Shown one piece after another: positions 46,556 to 54,902 of a stretch of 64,000 nucleotides of DNA. A program made the position numbers and the translations under genes. Numbering within the stretch: the first letter of the stretch is position 1; each line of letters opens with the position of its first letter. The stretch comes from JADJOM01 sp963817435 (GTDB lineage: Bacteria; Gemmatimonadota; Gemmatimonadetes; Gemmatimonadales; GWC2-71-9): NCBI GenBank assembly GCA_963817435.1, contig CAWFNY010000001.1:806001-870000 (forward strand). The letters run 5' to 3'. The notes below the pieces were generated by a model. It saw only the letters and a list, made by a program, of their open reading frames with translations, was not told the origin of the DNA and did no database searches.

Positions 46556-47269
46556 GTGACGATGCGCGCCCTACGCCTGCTCGCGCCGCTGGCGCTGCTC
46601 GCCTCCCCCGTGTCCGCCCAGTACCTGCGGGAGGTGGGTTCCGCTCCAGCGCCGAAGACGCTCGTCGGCATCAACCTGCAACTGGGTGTGCCGCAGGGGG
46701 AATTCCGGAACTTCGTCGGGACCGGCGGGGGACTGGGCGGCAACATCACCTTCTTCCTCGATCGCGGTCGCCGCGCCGGCCTCCGGATCTGGGGTTCCTG
46801 GATCGAGTACGGGCGGAGCACCGAGCGGCTTCCCCTGAGTCCCACCCTGCCCGGCCTGAATGTCGACCTGACCACGAGCAACGACATCATCAGCTTCGGC
46901 GTGGGCCCGGAGCTGCACCTCGGCACCGGCGCCTGGCGCCCCTACCTGCACACCGCCATCGGGGTCTCCGACTTCGCGACGACCACCAGCGTCGAGGGCA
47001 CCAACAACACCAGCCCCTTCGCGAGCACCACCAACTTCAACGACTGGACCTTCGCCTGGTACGGCGGCGGCGGACTGATGTACCTCGTGTCAAGCAAGAG
47101 CAATCCGGTGTACATCGACGCCGGCGTGCGCTATCAGGGCCACGGCCAGACCCGCTACCTCCGCGAGGGGAGCATCCAGAGCAACGGGAGCGGCGGCGTG
47201 ATCCTCAACCCGGTCGAGAGCAAGACCGACCTGCTGGTGATTCACCTCGGTGTGCAGGTGGGAATCTGA
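46556..47269 (+). CDS. Outer-membrane beta-barrel protein (OmpA/OprF-porin-like fold)
   Basis: 237 aa. A signal peptide ends around SPVSAQ. The mature part reads as an eight- to ten-strand barrel with alternating hydrophobic residues (LVGINLQLGVPQGEFRNF, GGGLGGNITFFLDRG, FGVGPELHLGTGAWRPYLHTAIGV, in part). It resembles OmpW/OmpA-like small barrels, but no diagnostic motif was seen. Start: GTG at 46556 with GGAG six bases upstream; an ATG two codons later is possible. It is a single-gene unit with its own promoter. Confidence 0.75.
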   Translation: MTMRALRLLAPLALLASPVSAQYLREVGSAPAPKTLVGINLQLGVPQGEFRNFVGTGGGLGGNITFFLDRGRRAGLRIWGSWIEYGRSTERLPLSPTLPGLNVDLTTSNDIISFGVGPELHLGTGAWRPYLHTAIGVSDFATTTSVEGTNNTSPFASTTNFNDWTFAWYGGGGLMYLVSSKSNPVYIDAGVRYQGHGQTRYLREGSIQSNGSGGVILNPVESKTDLLVIHLGVQVGI

Positions 47270-47367
47270 GGCTCACACGGGCCTGAGCAGGTTGCCGGGC
47301 CTGTGGCACCGACCTGCTCTCCATCCGCAATGGCGTGCCATCGACCAGTAATTGCGTACACGCCGCC

Positions 47368-47766
47368 GAAAGTGCATACGCTCGCCTGGGAAGTGCATAC
47401 GATCGGATGGGAAGTGCGTGCGGCCGGCGGGAAAGTGATTCCACTCGACTGGTGAGCGCCTCAGGTCGACCGGAGGGTGGCTGCGATAGGCAGCAAAGCG
47501 AGTTCGCTCGGGCCGAAAGTCGCTGTAATCCGGTGGAAAGTGCGTACGATCGACTGGAAAATGCCTGCAATGGGGCGGGAAGTGCATACGATCGTCAGGA
47601 AAGCGCCTTCGCCCAGCGGGAAACTACCTGCGATCTGAACGCGAGAGAGATTCACCGCCGGGGAAGTGCATGGGATCCCCTGGGAAGTGCGTGAGAGCGA
47701 GTGGGAAGGTCGTGCAAACGGCTGGGAAGTGCGTGCGCCCTGCTGGAGCATGCTGGCGATCGGACG
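47368..47766. repeat. 21-bp tandem repeat array (locus 2), 19 units in perfect register
   Basis: Nineteen consecutive 21-bp units run from 47368 to 47766 without a single insertion or deletion. The consensus is about GGAAGTGCATACGATCGACTG, with many substitutions per unit; a further unit at about 47347 is shifted by one base. Clear copies: 47389-47409, 47536-47556, 47578-47598. Read in one plus-strand frame the units give a heptapeptide series like xxSAYDR, but the frame is stopped by TGA at unit 16 while the repeats go on. It fills most of the 590-bp gap between the barrel gene and the DUF937 gene. No spacers, so not CRISPR. Function unknown. Confidence 0.85.
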
Positions 47767-47801
47767 GACGCGGCCAGCACGCGACACTGGAGAGCGTCAC
47801 A

Positions 47802-47832
47802 GAGGGGTCCCCGCCAACGGCGAGGACCCCTC
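47802..47832. terminator. Hairpin between the 21-bp array and the DUF937 gene
   Basis: A 9-bp perfect stem GAGGGGTCC/GGACCCCTC with an inner CGCC/GGCG pairing. On the plus strand it is followed by GTTTC. It lies 27 nt past the stop of the minus-strand DUF937 gene, so it may end that transcript, or transcripts leaving the array. Confidence 0.5.
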
Positions 47833-47858
47833 GTTTCAGTGGACCCGTCGGGAAGCGC

Positions 47859-48263
47859 CTACAGCAGCTTCTTCAGCATCCCCATGGCGCCGCCAAGCAG
47901 ATCGCCCTGAGGCATCTGGCCGTTCGGGGTGAGCCCGTCGACGAGGTGCGGGAGCACCTGCGCGAGCTGACCAGTCACCGCCTCGGGCGAGAGGCCCAAC
48001 TTGGTGGCGAGCGCCTGCAACTGCGCGCTGCCCATGACCTGCTGCAACTGCGCGGGGGAGATCGGAGGATTGGGGCCGGTCGCGATCCACGACTGCATCA
48101 TCTTGCCCAGTCCCGCCTGCTCGAACTGCTGCACCAGCGTGTTGAGGCCACCACCACTGCCAAGCATCTGGACGACGGTCGAAACAAGATCGGGGTGCGC
48201 GGCGTTCGCGGCCGGCCCGAGCTGGGACTTCACATGGACGAGGACATCATCGAGCAGGCCCAT
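47859..48263 (-). CDS. YidB/DUF937-family protein
   Basis: 134 aa. Typical features: an N-terminal MGLLDDVL, a Gly-rich LGSGGGLNTLVQQFEQAGLG region, SWIATGPNPPISPAQLQQVMG, LGLSPEAVTGQLAQVLPHLVDGLTPNG, in part. The family is widespread, small and of unknown function. The ATG at 48263 is preceded by GGAG with a 6-nt gap, which rules out the in-frame GTG four codons earlier because that would contain the site. Three exact GGCGGGAA repeats lie just upstream. Confidence 0.85.
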   Translation of the reverse strand: MGLLDDVLVHVKSQLGPAANAAHPDLVSTVVQMLGSGGGLNTLVQQFEQAGLGKMMQSWIATGPNPPISPAQLQQVMGSAQLQALATKLGLSPEAVTGQLAQVLPHLVDGLTPNGQMPQGDLLGGAMGMLKKLL

Positions 48264-48296
48264 TGGGGGCTCCACGGTAGAGGATTACGGAAAGTA

Positions 48297-48320
48297 GGCG
48301 GGAAGGCGGGAAGGCGGGAA
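48297..48320. repeat. Three exact tandem copies of GGCGGGAA
   Basis: Three head-to-tail 8-bp copies lie in the 130-bp gap upstream of the DUF937 gene. They resemble a young slippage repeat; they could alter spacing in a promoter, but no promoter was identified there. Confidence 0.6.
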
Positions 48321-48395
48321 GGTACAGTGCCGCAGGCCGGAGGGACGCTGCGGCTGAGCCCCGACCGCGTCGACTACGCCAAGGACATCACGACA

Positions 48396-49943
48396 TCAGG
48401 CCGGCCGGTAGACACCCCACGCCTCACGCAGCGCATCGCTGATCTCGCCCAGGGTCGCGCGGGCGCGCACGGCGTCGAGGATCGGCGGCATGAGCGGAGC
48501 CGTGCCCCGCGCGCCGGCGGCGATGGCGCCCAGGGTGCTCGCGACGGCGGCTGCGTCCCGCGCGCGCTTCACGTCGGCGAGCCGGGCCTTCTGCCGGATC
48601 GCGAGGGCGGAGTAATCAGGCCGTGGCATCGGCGGCAGCGTCGAATCATCGGTGAAGCGGTTGACGCCGACCACGACCTGTTCCCCCGACTCCTGGGCCT
48701 TCTGCAGCTCCCAGGCGCTTCGGGCGATCGCCTCCTGGAAGTACCCGCGATTGATCGCCGCCGCCGAGCCGCCGAGGGCATCCACCTCCCCGATCAGCGC
48801 CAGCGCCTCGGCCTCGATCCGGTCGGTGAGCGCCTCGACGTACCAGCTCCCGGCGAGCGGATCCACGGTCTTCGCGAGTCCGCTCTCATGGCCGAGGATC
48901 TGCTGGGTCCGGAGCGCCAGGGTCGCCGACTCCGCGGTGGGAAGCGCCAGCGCCTCGTCGTAGCCATTGGTGTGCAGCGACTGGGTGCCACCGAGTGCCG
49001 CCGCGAGCCCCTGCACCGTCACCCGAACCACGTTGTTCATCGGCTGCTGCGCCTGCAGCGTGACCCCGCCCGTCTGGGTGTGGAAGCGGAGCCGGCAGGT
49101 CTGATCGTCGGCGTTGAAGCGCTCCCGCGCGAGGCGGGCCCAGAGCCGGCGGGCGGCGCGGAACTTGGCGACCTCCTCGAAGAGGTCGTTGTGGGCGGCG
49201 AAGAAGAACGAGAGCCGGGGCCCGAACCGGTTGACCTCGAGGCCCGCCTCCACGGCCCGGCGCATGTATTCGAGCGCATTCGCGAGGGTGAAACCGACCT
49301 CCTGCGCCGCCGTGGCACCCGCCTCCCGCATGTGGTAGCCGCTGATGGAGATGGGATTGAAGTTCATCCCCTCCTCCGCGACGAAGCGGAAGAGATCGGT
49401 GACCAGCCGGAGCGACGGCTCGGCGGGATAGATGTAGGTCCCTCGGGCGATGTACTCCTTGAGCACGTCGTTCTGCACCGTCCCCTGCAGCCGCTTCCGC
49501 GCGACTCCCTGCTCTTCACCGACCACGACATACATCGCGAGCAGCACCGCCGCCGTGGCGTTGATGGTCATCGAGGTGGAGACCCTGTCGAGCGGGATCT
49601 CGCGAAAGAGGTCGTGCAGATCCTCGACGGTATCGATGGCCACGCCGACCCGCCCGACCTCCCCCTCGGCCATGGGGTGGTCGGAGTCGTACCCCATCTG
49701 GGTCGGCAGATCGAACGCGGTGGAGAGCCCGCTCTGTCCCGCCTGGAGCAGGTGCCGGAAGCGCGCGTTGGTCTCCTCCGCGGTCCCGAACCCGGCATAC
49801 TGCCGCATGGTCCAGAGGCGCTCCGTGTACATCGCGGGATACACTCCGCGCGTGAACGGGAACTGCCCGGGCGCACCGAGATCGCGGGCGGGATCACCCG
49901 CCCAGTCCTCGGGGCCGTACACGGTCTTGCGGTCGTCAGGCAT
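48396..49943 (-). CDS. Methylmalonyl-CoA mutase, large (catalytic) subunit without B12-binding domain
   Basis: 515 aa. It interconverts methylmalonyl-CoA and succinyl-CoA with adenosylcobalamin. Conserved blocks: PFTRGVYPAMYTERLWTMRQYAGFG, in part; LSTAFDLPTQMGYDSDHP; SISGYHMREAGA; QTGGVTLQAQQPMNNVVRV; LGGTQSLHTNGYDEALALPT. The chain stops after the catalytic barrel, so the cobalamin-binding domain must be a separate subunit, as in archaeal and some bacterial enzymes; it is not next door. ATG at 49943, without an obvious ribosome binding site. It is last in the run from alr. Confidence 0.93.
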   Translation of the reverse strand: MPDDRKTVYGPEDWAGDPARDLGAPGQFPFTRGVYPAMYTERLWTMRQYAGFGTAEETNARFRHLLQAGQSGLSTAFDLPTQMGYDSDHPMAEGEVGRVGVAIDTVEDLHDLFREIPLDRVSTSMTINATAAVLLAMYVVVGEEQGVARKRLQGTVQNDVLKEYIARGTYIYPAEPSLRLVTDLFRFVAEEGMNFNPISISGYHMREAGATAAQEVGFTLANALEYMRRAVEAGLEVNRFGPRLSFFFAAHNDLFEEVAKFRAARRLWARLARERFNADDQTCRLRFHTQTGGVTLQAQQPMNNVVRVTVQGLAAALGGTQSLHTNGYDEALALPTAESATLALRTQQILGHESGLAKTVDPLAGSWYVEALTDRIEAEALALIGEVDALGGSAAAINRGYFQEAIARSAWELQKAQESGEQVVVGVNRFTDDSTLPPMPRPDYSALAIRQKARLADVKRARDAAAVASTLGAIAAGARGTAPLMPPILDAVRARATLGEISDALREAWGVYRPA

Positions 49944-49978
49944 CGGGGTCGGAGTGAAGCGTGAGGGGGAGCGGCCGG

Positions 49979-50995
49979 CTATGCCTCTCCCATACGGTGG
50001 AGCGTGTCCGACACGTATCCCACATCCTCCCTGGAACCGATGACGAGCGGAGTGCGCTCGTGCAGGTTCTCGGGCATGATGTCGAGAATGCGGCGGGTGC
50101 CGTCGGTGGCCGAGCCTCCGGCCTGCTCCGCGATGAACGCCATCGGGGAGGCCTCGTACAGGAGCCGCAGCTTCCCCTTGGTGTTCTTGGTGTCGGCGGG
50201 GTACATGAAGATGCCGCCGGCGAGCAGGTTGCGATGGAAGTCGGCGACCAGCGAGCCGATGTACCGGAAGTTCTTCCCCTTGATCTCGTCGGGGCGGTCG
50301 CCGTGGAAGCCGCGCACCGCCCACTGCGTCCCCTTGCTCCAGCGGGCGAAGTTCGACTCGTTCACGCTGTAGTACTTGCCCACCCGCGGCGTCACCATCC
50401 GCGGATGCGAGAGCAGGAACTCGCCGATCGAGGGATCGAGGGTGAAGCCGGCCACTCCCTGTCCCGTGCTGTAGATGAGCATGGTGCTCGAGCCGTAGAT
50501 CACATAGCCGGCGGCGACCTGCTTGCAGCCGGGCTGCAGCACGTCGGCCAGACTGCCCTTGCCCTCGATACTGATCCGCCGATAGACGCTGAAGATGGTC
50601 CCGACGGGGCCGTTCACGTCGATGTTGGAGGAGCCGTCGAGCGGGTCGTAGAGGACGGCGTACTTGCCCGGGGCGTACTGGTCGGGCACCGGAATGATGG
50701 TCTCGTCCTCCTCCGAGGCCATGACACAGACGCGGCCGGTATGGTTCAGCGCGTTGGTCATGGTCTCGTTGGCGAAGACGTCGAGCTTCTGCTGCTCCTC
50801 GCCCTGCACGTTCGTCGCGCCCGCGGTGCCCAGAATGTTCACCAGCCCAGCGCGCCGGATGCTGGCGCCGATGATCTTGGCCGCCAGGGCGATGTCGTAG
50901 AGCAGATTCGACAGCTCGCCCGTGGCCTCCGGGTACTTGTCCTCCTGGTCCAGAATCCAGCGCTCGATCGTGGTGACGCGGCTATTGGGAAGCAC
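49979..50995 (-). CDS. fbp: Class I fructose-1,6-bisphosphatase
   Basis: 338 aa. A gluconeogenic enzyme, metal-dependent. Signatures: ASEEDETI and YDPLDGSSNIDVNGPVGTIFSVYRR, in part, which carry the metal ligands; GAGAT-like nucleotide site LGTAGATNVQGE; and NFRYIGSLVADFHRNLLAGGIFMYP, in part. The start is GTG at 50995, 14 nt inside comEC's end. Co-transcription with comEC is structural rather than functionally obvious. Confidence 0.95.
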   Translation of the reverse strand: MLPNSRVTTIERWILDQEDKYPEATGELSNLLYDIALAAKIIGASIRRAGLVNILGTAGATNVQGEEQQKLDVFANETMTNALNHTGRVCVMASEEDETIIPVPDQYAPGKYAVLYDPLDGSSNIDVNGPVGTIFSVYRRISIEGKGSLADVLQPGCKQVAAGYVIYGSSTMLIYSTGQGVAGFTLDPSIGEFLLSHPRMVTPRVGKYYSVNESNFARWSKGTQWAVRGFHGDRPDEIKGKNFRYIGSLVADFHRNLLAGGIFMYPADTKNTKGKLRLLYEASPMAFIAEQAGGSATDGTRRILDIMPENLHERTPLVIGSREDVGYVSDTLHRMGEA

Positions 50996-53255
50996 CAGGG
51001 AGTCCTCTCGTCTCGAACGTCTCGTGCCGGCCCCGGCCCTCGATCAGGAAGGTCCGGCCATCGGTCGTCACGGTAATTGTGCCCAGTTGGTCCGTCCGCC
51101 ATATGCCAATCCCATGCCGGGTCAGGCGGTCGATCACCTCGGCGTGCGGGTGGCCATAGCGGTTGCCCCGGCCGAGGCTGATGACTGCCGCGCGGGGGGC
51201 GAGTTCCGAGAGCCAGGCCTCCCCCGTCGCGGAACGGGATCCGTGGTGCCCGACCTTGAGCAGATCCACGGGTCCCACGCGCCCCGCGAGGCGCGACTCG
51301 GCGTGCAATCCGCCGTCGCCCGGAAAGAGCGCCCGAAATCCCCGGTACTCCACCAGGAGGACCACCGAATCTTCGTTGAGGTCCACCCGCCATTCGGCCC
51401 AGGCCGTGTCAGGATGGAGGACCGTGAAGCGCACGCTGTCGAGCTCCATCCGGAGCCCGTCCCGGGCCGGGCGCCACGGCACTCCCAGCGCATCCAGCTG
51501 ATCGAGAAACCCGGTGTAGAGCGAATCGGCGACCAGTTCAGCGGGTTCGAGCACCGCGGCCGCCGGATAGCGATCGAGGACGGCGGGCAGCCCACCCAGA
51601 TGATCGGCGTGCGCGTGCGAGACGATGGCGAGCGACAGTCCCCCGGCGCGGTGCCGTGCGAGGAATGGAGCGACGACTCTTCGGCCGGCGTCATCGCGGT
51701 CGCTCTTCGGGCCCGCATCGATCAGCACCCAGTGCCCCCCCGGGGTGCGGAGTAACGCGGCGTCTCCCTGACCGATATCGAGAAAATGTAACGTCAGCCC
51801 GGACTCCGCGTCATGGACGGCCCCCAGTCCGTCGGCAACGAGCAGCACCCAGGACGCGGCGCAGGCACCCAACGCGAGCCGCCGTGCGGCTTCCCATCGT
51901 GGCGAGCGGCCACTGATGCTCCATGCCGCGACCGCCAGGACGGCGAGCCACGGAAGTGCGGAGGCCGGCTCCGCGGGCTGAACGATCACCGCGGCATCGA
52001 ACTGACCGCCCCACCAGGCGAGCTGATCGAGCAGGCCCAGCAGCGCACCGGAACCGGCGGCGAGGGGCGCGGCCAGCGGCGGAATGAGCGCAGCCGCGAA
52101 CAGGCTCGCGAGCAGACCGGGCACCGCGAGTGCCGCGAGGGGAATCGCGGCGAAGTTGAGCAGGATCCCCGCGACCGACACCATGCCGAAGAGCGCCGCG
52201 GTGATCGGCGCGGTGGCCACCGTAGCCCCGACGGAGGCCGAGAGCATCCGCCACCACCAGGCGGTGCCCAGGGCGTGGTCGCTCCAGCGCGACGCGGCCA
52301 GTGCCCCGAGAAGGGCACTTGCCGAGAGCCAGGCTCCGGCATCGAGCACCGCCCACGGATCCAGCAGGAGGACCAGGAGACAGGTCACCGCCAGCAGCGA
52401 GGCTGGCTGCGGATTCCGCTGGCGCAGGTGAGACTGGGCGGCGAGCCCCGCCAGCACGGCGGCCCGCGCCGCGGGTGGTGGCCAGGAGAGAAAGAGGACG
52501 TAGACGAATGCGAGCCCTGCGGCCAGCACTGCGCTGCGGGTGCGGGGCGCACCCAGCATCCGGCCGAGCATCACCACCCAGGCGATGATGACCCCGACGT
52601 GGAATCCCGAGATCGAGAGGATGTGGACGAGCCCGGCCCGGCCGTAGCGATCCCGCAGCTCGGGCGACATGCCGCCGCGCCGATTGACGACGAGCGCCTC
52701 CACCGTGCCGGTCCGGGAGCCGTACAATCGGCGCACGGTGGCGGCGAGCCAGTTGCGCAGCCGTTCGACCGGCGTGGAAGAAGCCTCCCGCTTCGAGAAA
52801 CGCTGTACCAGCAGGATCCCATCGGCTCGCCCGCCGCGATCCGGCCGGCGGATCCACCGCCCTTCCGCTCGCCCGCGCGTTCCCGCGGGGATCTCCAGTT
52901 GCGCAGGCCAGCGCGCGTCGACAGTACCGTCGCAACCGACCGACTCGAGCGACACCCGGGCGAGTCGAGCGTCAGGGCTGACCGGCTCCCGCACCCGCAG
53001 ATCGACGTCGACAGCCCCTTCCACGAGGCGAACCCGACACTCCGAGACTTCCAGCTCCAGCGCGACCAGCGCGCTCCCGCGCCCCAGCATGGCGGCGAAG
53101 CACCAGACCACGAGCGTGCTCCGCCACCACCAGACGGCGGCAAGCAGAAGTACCAGCGCGACGACGGGCGCATCCCCAAGACGCAAGAGGCCGGTCGCAA
53201 GACCGGCCCCATAGGACAGCAGCAGCAGTAGCGCGGGCTTCAATGGGGGCGCCAC
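50982..53255 (-). CDS. comEC: ComEC/Rec2-type DNA uptake channel protein
   Basis: 757 aa. It should form the inner-membrane channel for single-stranded DNA in transformation. N-terminal TM pair and OB-like DUF4131 region (about 1-165), the Competence domain of about eight TM helices with the HILSISGFHVG motif (about residue 215), and a C-terminal metallo-beta-lactamase-like domain from about residue 495 (FLDIGQGDAALL, IVSHAHADHLGG, VGHHGSRSAT) that may degrade one strand. Full length. GTG start at 53255. comFB is 37 nt upstream. Confidence 0.95.
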   Translation of the reverse strand: MAPPLKPALLLLLSYGAGLATGLLRLGDAPVVALVLLLAAVWWWRSTLVVWCFAAMLGRGSALVALELEVSECRVRLVEGAVDVDLRVREPVSPDARLARVSLESVGCDGTVDARWPAQLEIPAGTRGRAEGRWIRRPDRGGRADGILLVQRFSKREASSTPVERLRNWLAATVRRLYGSRTGTVEALVVNRRGGMSPELRDRYGRAGLVHILSISGFHVGVIIAWVVMLGRMLGAPRTRSAVLAAGLAFVYVLFLSWPPPAARAAVLAGLAAQSHLRQRNPQPASLLAVTCLLVLLLDPWAVLDAGAWLSASALLGALAASRWSDHALGTAWWWRMLSASVGATVATAPITAALFGMVSVAGILLNFAAIPLAALAVPGLLASLFAAALIPPLAAPLAAGSGALLGLLDQLAWWGGQFDAAVIVQPAEPASALPWLAVLAVAAWSISGRSPRWEAARRLALGACAASWVLLVADGLGAVHDAESGLTLHFLDIGQGDAALLRTPGGHWVLIDAGPKSDRDDAGRRVVAPFLARHRAGGLSLAIVSHAHADHLGGLPAVLDRYPAAAVLEPAELVADSLYTGFLDQLDALGVPWRPARDGLRMELDSVRFTVLHPDTAWAEWRVDLNEDSVVLLVEYRGFRALFPGDGGLHAESRLAGRVGPVDLLKVGHHGSRSATGEAWLSELAPRAAVISLGRGNRYGHPHAEVIDRLTRHGIGIWRTDQLGTITVTTDGRTFLIEGRGRHETFETRGLPGASQ

Positions 53256-53292
53256 TGGGCGGCCCCAAGCGCCGCGGCGGATCGCGCCGAGT

Positions 53293-53586
53293 CTAGTTCG
53301 ACTGACTTCTCCGGCCGCAGCGCGGGCCGAGGTTCACCTTGCGGAGGCCTTCCATGACCGCCACCTCGATCGAGGCCCGGTTCTGGTCCTTGTCGAGGCT
53401 CACATCCGTCACGATCGATCCCTCGAGGCCGACGACGTAGCGGGGCGGCAGCCGGTTGAGGGCGTAGACCATCGCGTCCAGGCGGCAGGTCTCGCAGCCG
53501 CAGAAGTCGGGATAGTGCTGGACCAGGCGACCGTAGGCTTCGGCCACATGATGCTCGACGGCGTTGTGCAGGACGTTCCGGTTCAT
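53293..53586 (-). CDS. comFB: Late competence development protein ComFB family
   Basis: 97 aa. The family pattern is clear: N-terminal NRNVLHNAVEHHVAEAY, the cysteines of FCGCETCRLDAMVYALNRLPPRYVV, in part (C29, C31, C34), then a variable end with a fourth Cys near 91. ComFB proteins are small, often metal-binding, and in some bacteria bind cyclic dinucleotides; their role in competence is poorly defined. The ATG at 53586 overlaps the miaB stop as ATGA, and it is followed directly by comEC. Confidence 0.85.
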   Translation of the reverse strand: MNRNVLHNAVEHHVAEAYGRLVQHYPDFCGCETCRLDAMVYALNRLPPRYVVGLEGSIVTDVSLDKDQNRASIEVAVMEGLRKVNLGPRCGRRSQSN

Positions 53587-54896
53587 GCGAGCACCGCAAG
53601 CTGGGGACGCACCACCTGGCCGGTGAAGGTAGACCCGGTGGTACCTGTGAGCTGCACCTGGTGGTATTCACCGATGGCCGTGGGAGGCAGATCCACCAGC
53701 ACAAGGAGATTGGTGCGAGTCCGCCCCAGGAGCAAGTCTCCCCGCCTGGCCGCTCGCTCGAGCAGGACCTCGGCCGTCGTGCCGACCCGGGCCATGTTCC
53801 GCCGGCGGGCCTGGTCGCGAACCAGCGCGATGAGCTGCTCGAGCCGCGCGCCCGCAAGCTGCTCGTCCACATGGTCCTTGAGGCGCACGGCAGGCGTCCC
53901 GTCCCGCACGGAATACTTGAAGGTGTAGGCATCGTCGAAACCCGCCTCCTCGACCAGCGAGAGGGTTTCCGCGAACTGCTCGTCGGTCTCACCCGGGAAG
54001 CCGACGATGATGTCGGTCGAGAAGGTGATGCCGGGCATCGCCGCACGCAGCCTCGCCACGACGCCGAGATATTCTTCGCGGGTGTAGCGGCGGAGCATGC
54101 GCCGGAGCACGGCGTTGCTGCCGCTCTGCACCGGGAGGTGCACGTGCTCGCAGACGGCCGGCACGGTGGCCATGGCCTCGATGACGCGGTCCGTGAAGTC
54201 GGTGGGATAGGGGCTCGTGAAGCGGACCCGGTGGATGCCGTCCACCGCGCCCACCGCCCGGAGCAGGTCGGCGAAGTCGTGGGTCCCGTCGTGGTAGCTG
54301 TTGACCGTCTGCCCAAGGAGTGTCACCTCCGTGGTGCCCTGCTCCGCGAGCGTGCGGATCTCGCGCACCACATCCTCGAGTCTACGGCTCCGCTCCGGTC
54401 CGCGGGTAAACGGAACGATGCAGAAGGTGCACTTATAATCGCAGCCACGCTGCACCGTGACGAAGGCGGTCGCGGCGGTCTCCCGCACCGGCGGCACGTC
54501 CTCGTAATGCTCCCACGAGCGGAACTCGGTGTCCGAGAGCCGCTGACCGGCCTGCGCCTGGTCCACCAGCTCGGCAAGGTTCCGGTAGGCATCGGGGCCG
54601 GCGACGATGTCCACCTTCGGCACCCGCTCGAGCAGGATCGGGCCGAGCCGCTGCGCCATGCAGCCGACGACCCCCAGCACCGTGCCGGGCCGCTTGTGGT
54701 GCTGCAGCTCACCGAGCCGGCCGATGACCCGCTGTTCCGCGTTGTCGCGAACGGCGCAGGTGTTCACCAGCATCACGTCCGCCTCTTCGGGACGATCGGT
54801 CTGCACGTAGCCATCGCGACCGAATACGCCGAGCATCAGCTCGGTGTCGGCCACATTCATCTGGCAGCCGTAGGTCTCGATGTAGAGGCGTTTCAT
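53583..54896 (-). CDS. miaB: tRNA-2-methylthio-N6-dimethylallyladenosine synthase
   Basis: 437 aa. It methylthiolates i6A37 in tRNAs reading UNN codons. N-terminal UPF0004 domain with C11 in YIETYGCQMN and further Fe-S Cys in VNTCAVR and VVGCMAQR; the radical-SAM CxxxCxxC in RGCDYKCTFCIVPFTRG; and the C-terminal TRAM domain. MiaB rather than RimO or MtaB is supported by the CAVRDNAEQR and PFTRGPERSR blocks. It starts at ATG 54896, 6 nt after the upstream barrel gene. Confidence 0.95.
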   Translation of the reverse strand: MKRLYIETYGCQMNVADTELMLGVFGRDGYVQTDRPEEADVMLVNTCAVRDNAEQRVIGRLGELQHHKRPGTVLGVVGCMAQRLGPILLERVPKVDIVAGPDAYRNLAELVDQAQAGQRLSDTEFRSWEHYEDVPPVRETAATAFVTVQRGCDYKCTFCIVPFTRGPERSRRLEDVVREIRTLAEQGTTEVTLLGQTVNSYHDGTHDFADLLRAVGAVDGIHRVRFTSPYPTDFTDRVIEAMATVPAVCEHVHLPVQSGSNAVLRRMLRRYTREEYLGVVARLRAAMPGITFSTDIIVGFPGETDEQFAETLSLVEEAGFDDAYTFKYSVRDGTPAVRLKDHVDEQLAGARLEQLIALVRDQARRRNMARVGTTAEVLLERAARRGDLLLGRTRTNLLVLVDLPPTAIGEYHQVQLTGTTGSTFTGQVVRPQLAVLA

Positions 54897-54902
54897 GGGC
54901 GG

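Noticed and set aside
47335..47694. 119-codon open frame of xxSAYDR heptads as a real repeat protein
   Set aside because: Repeats run on past its stop, no ribosome binding site precedes it, and other frames are also open because the unit is 21 bp. Kept as a repeat, with the coding idea noted in the findings.
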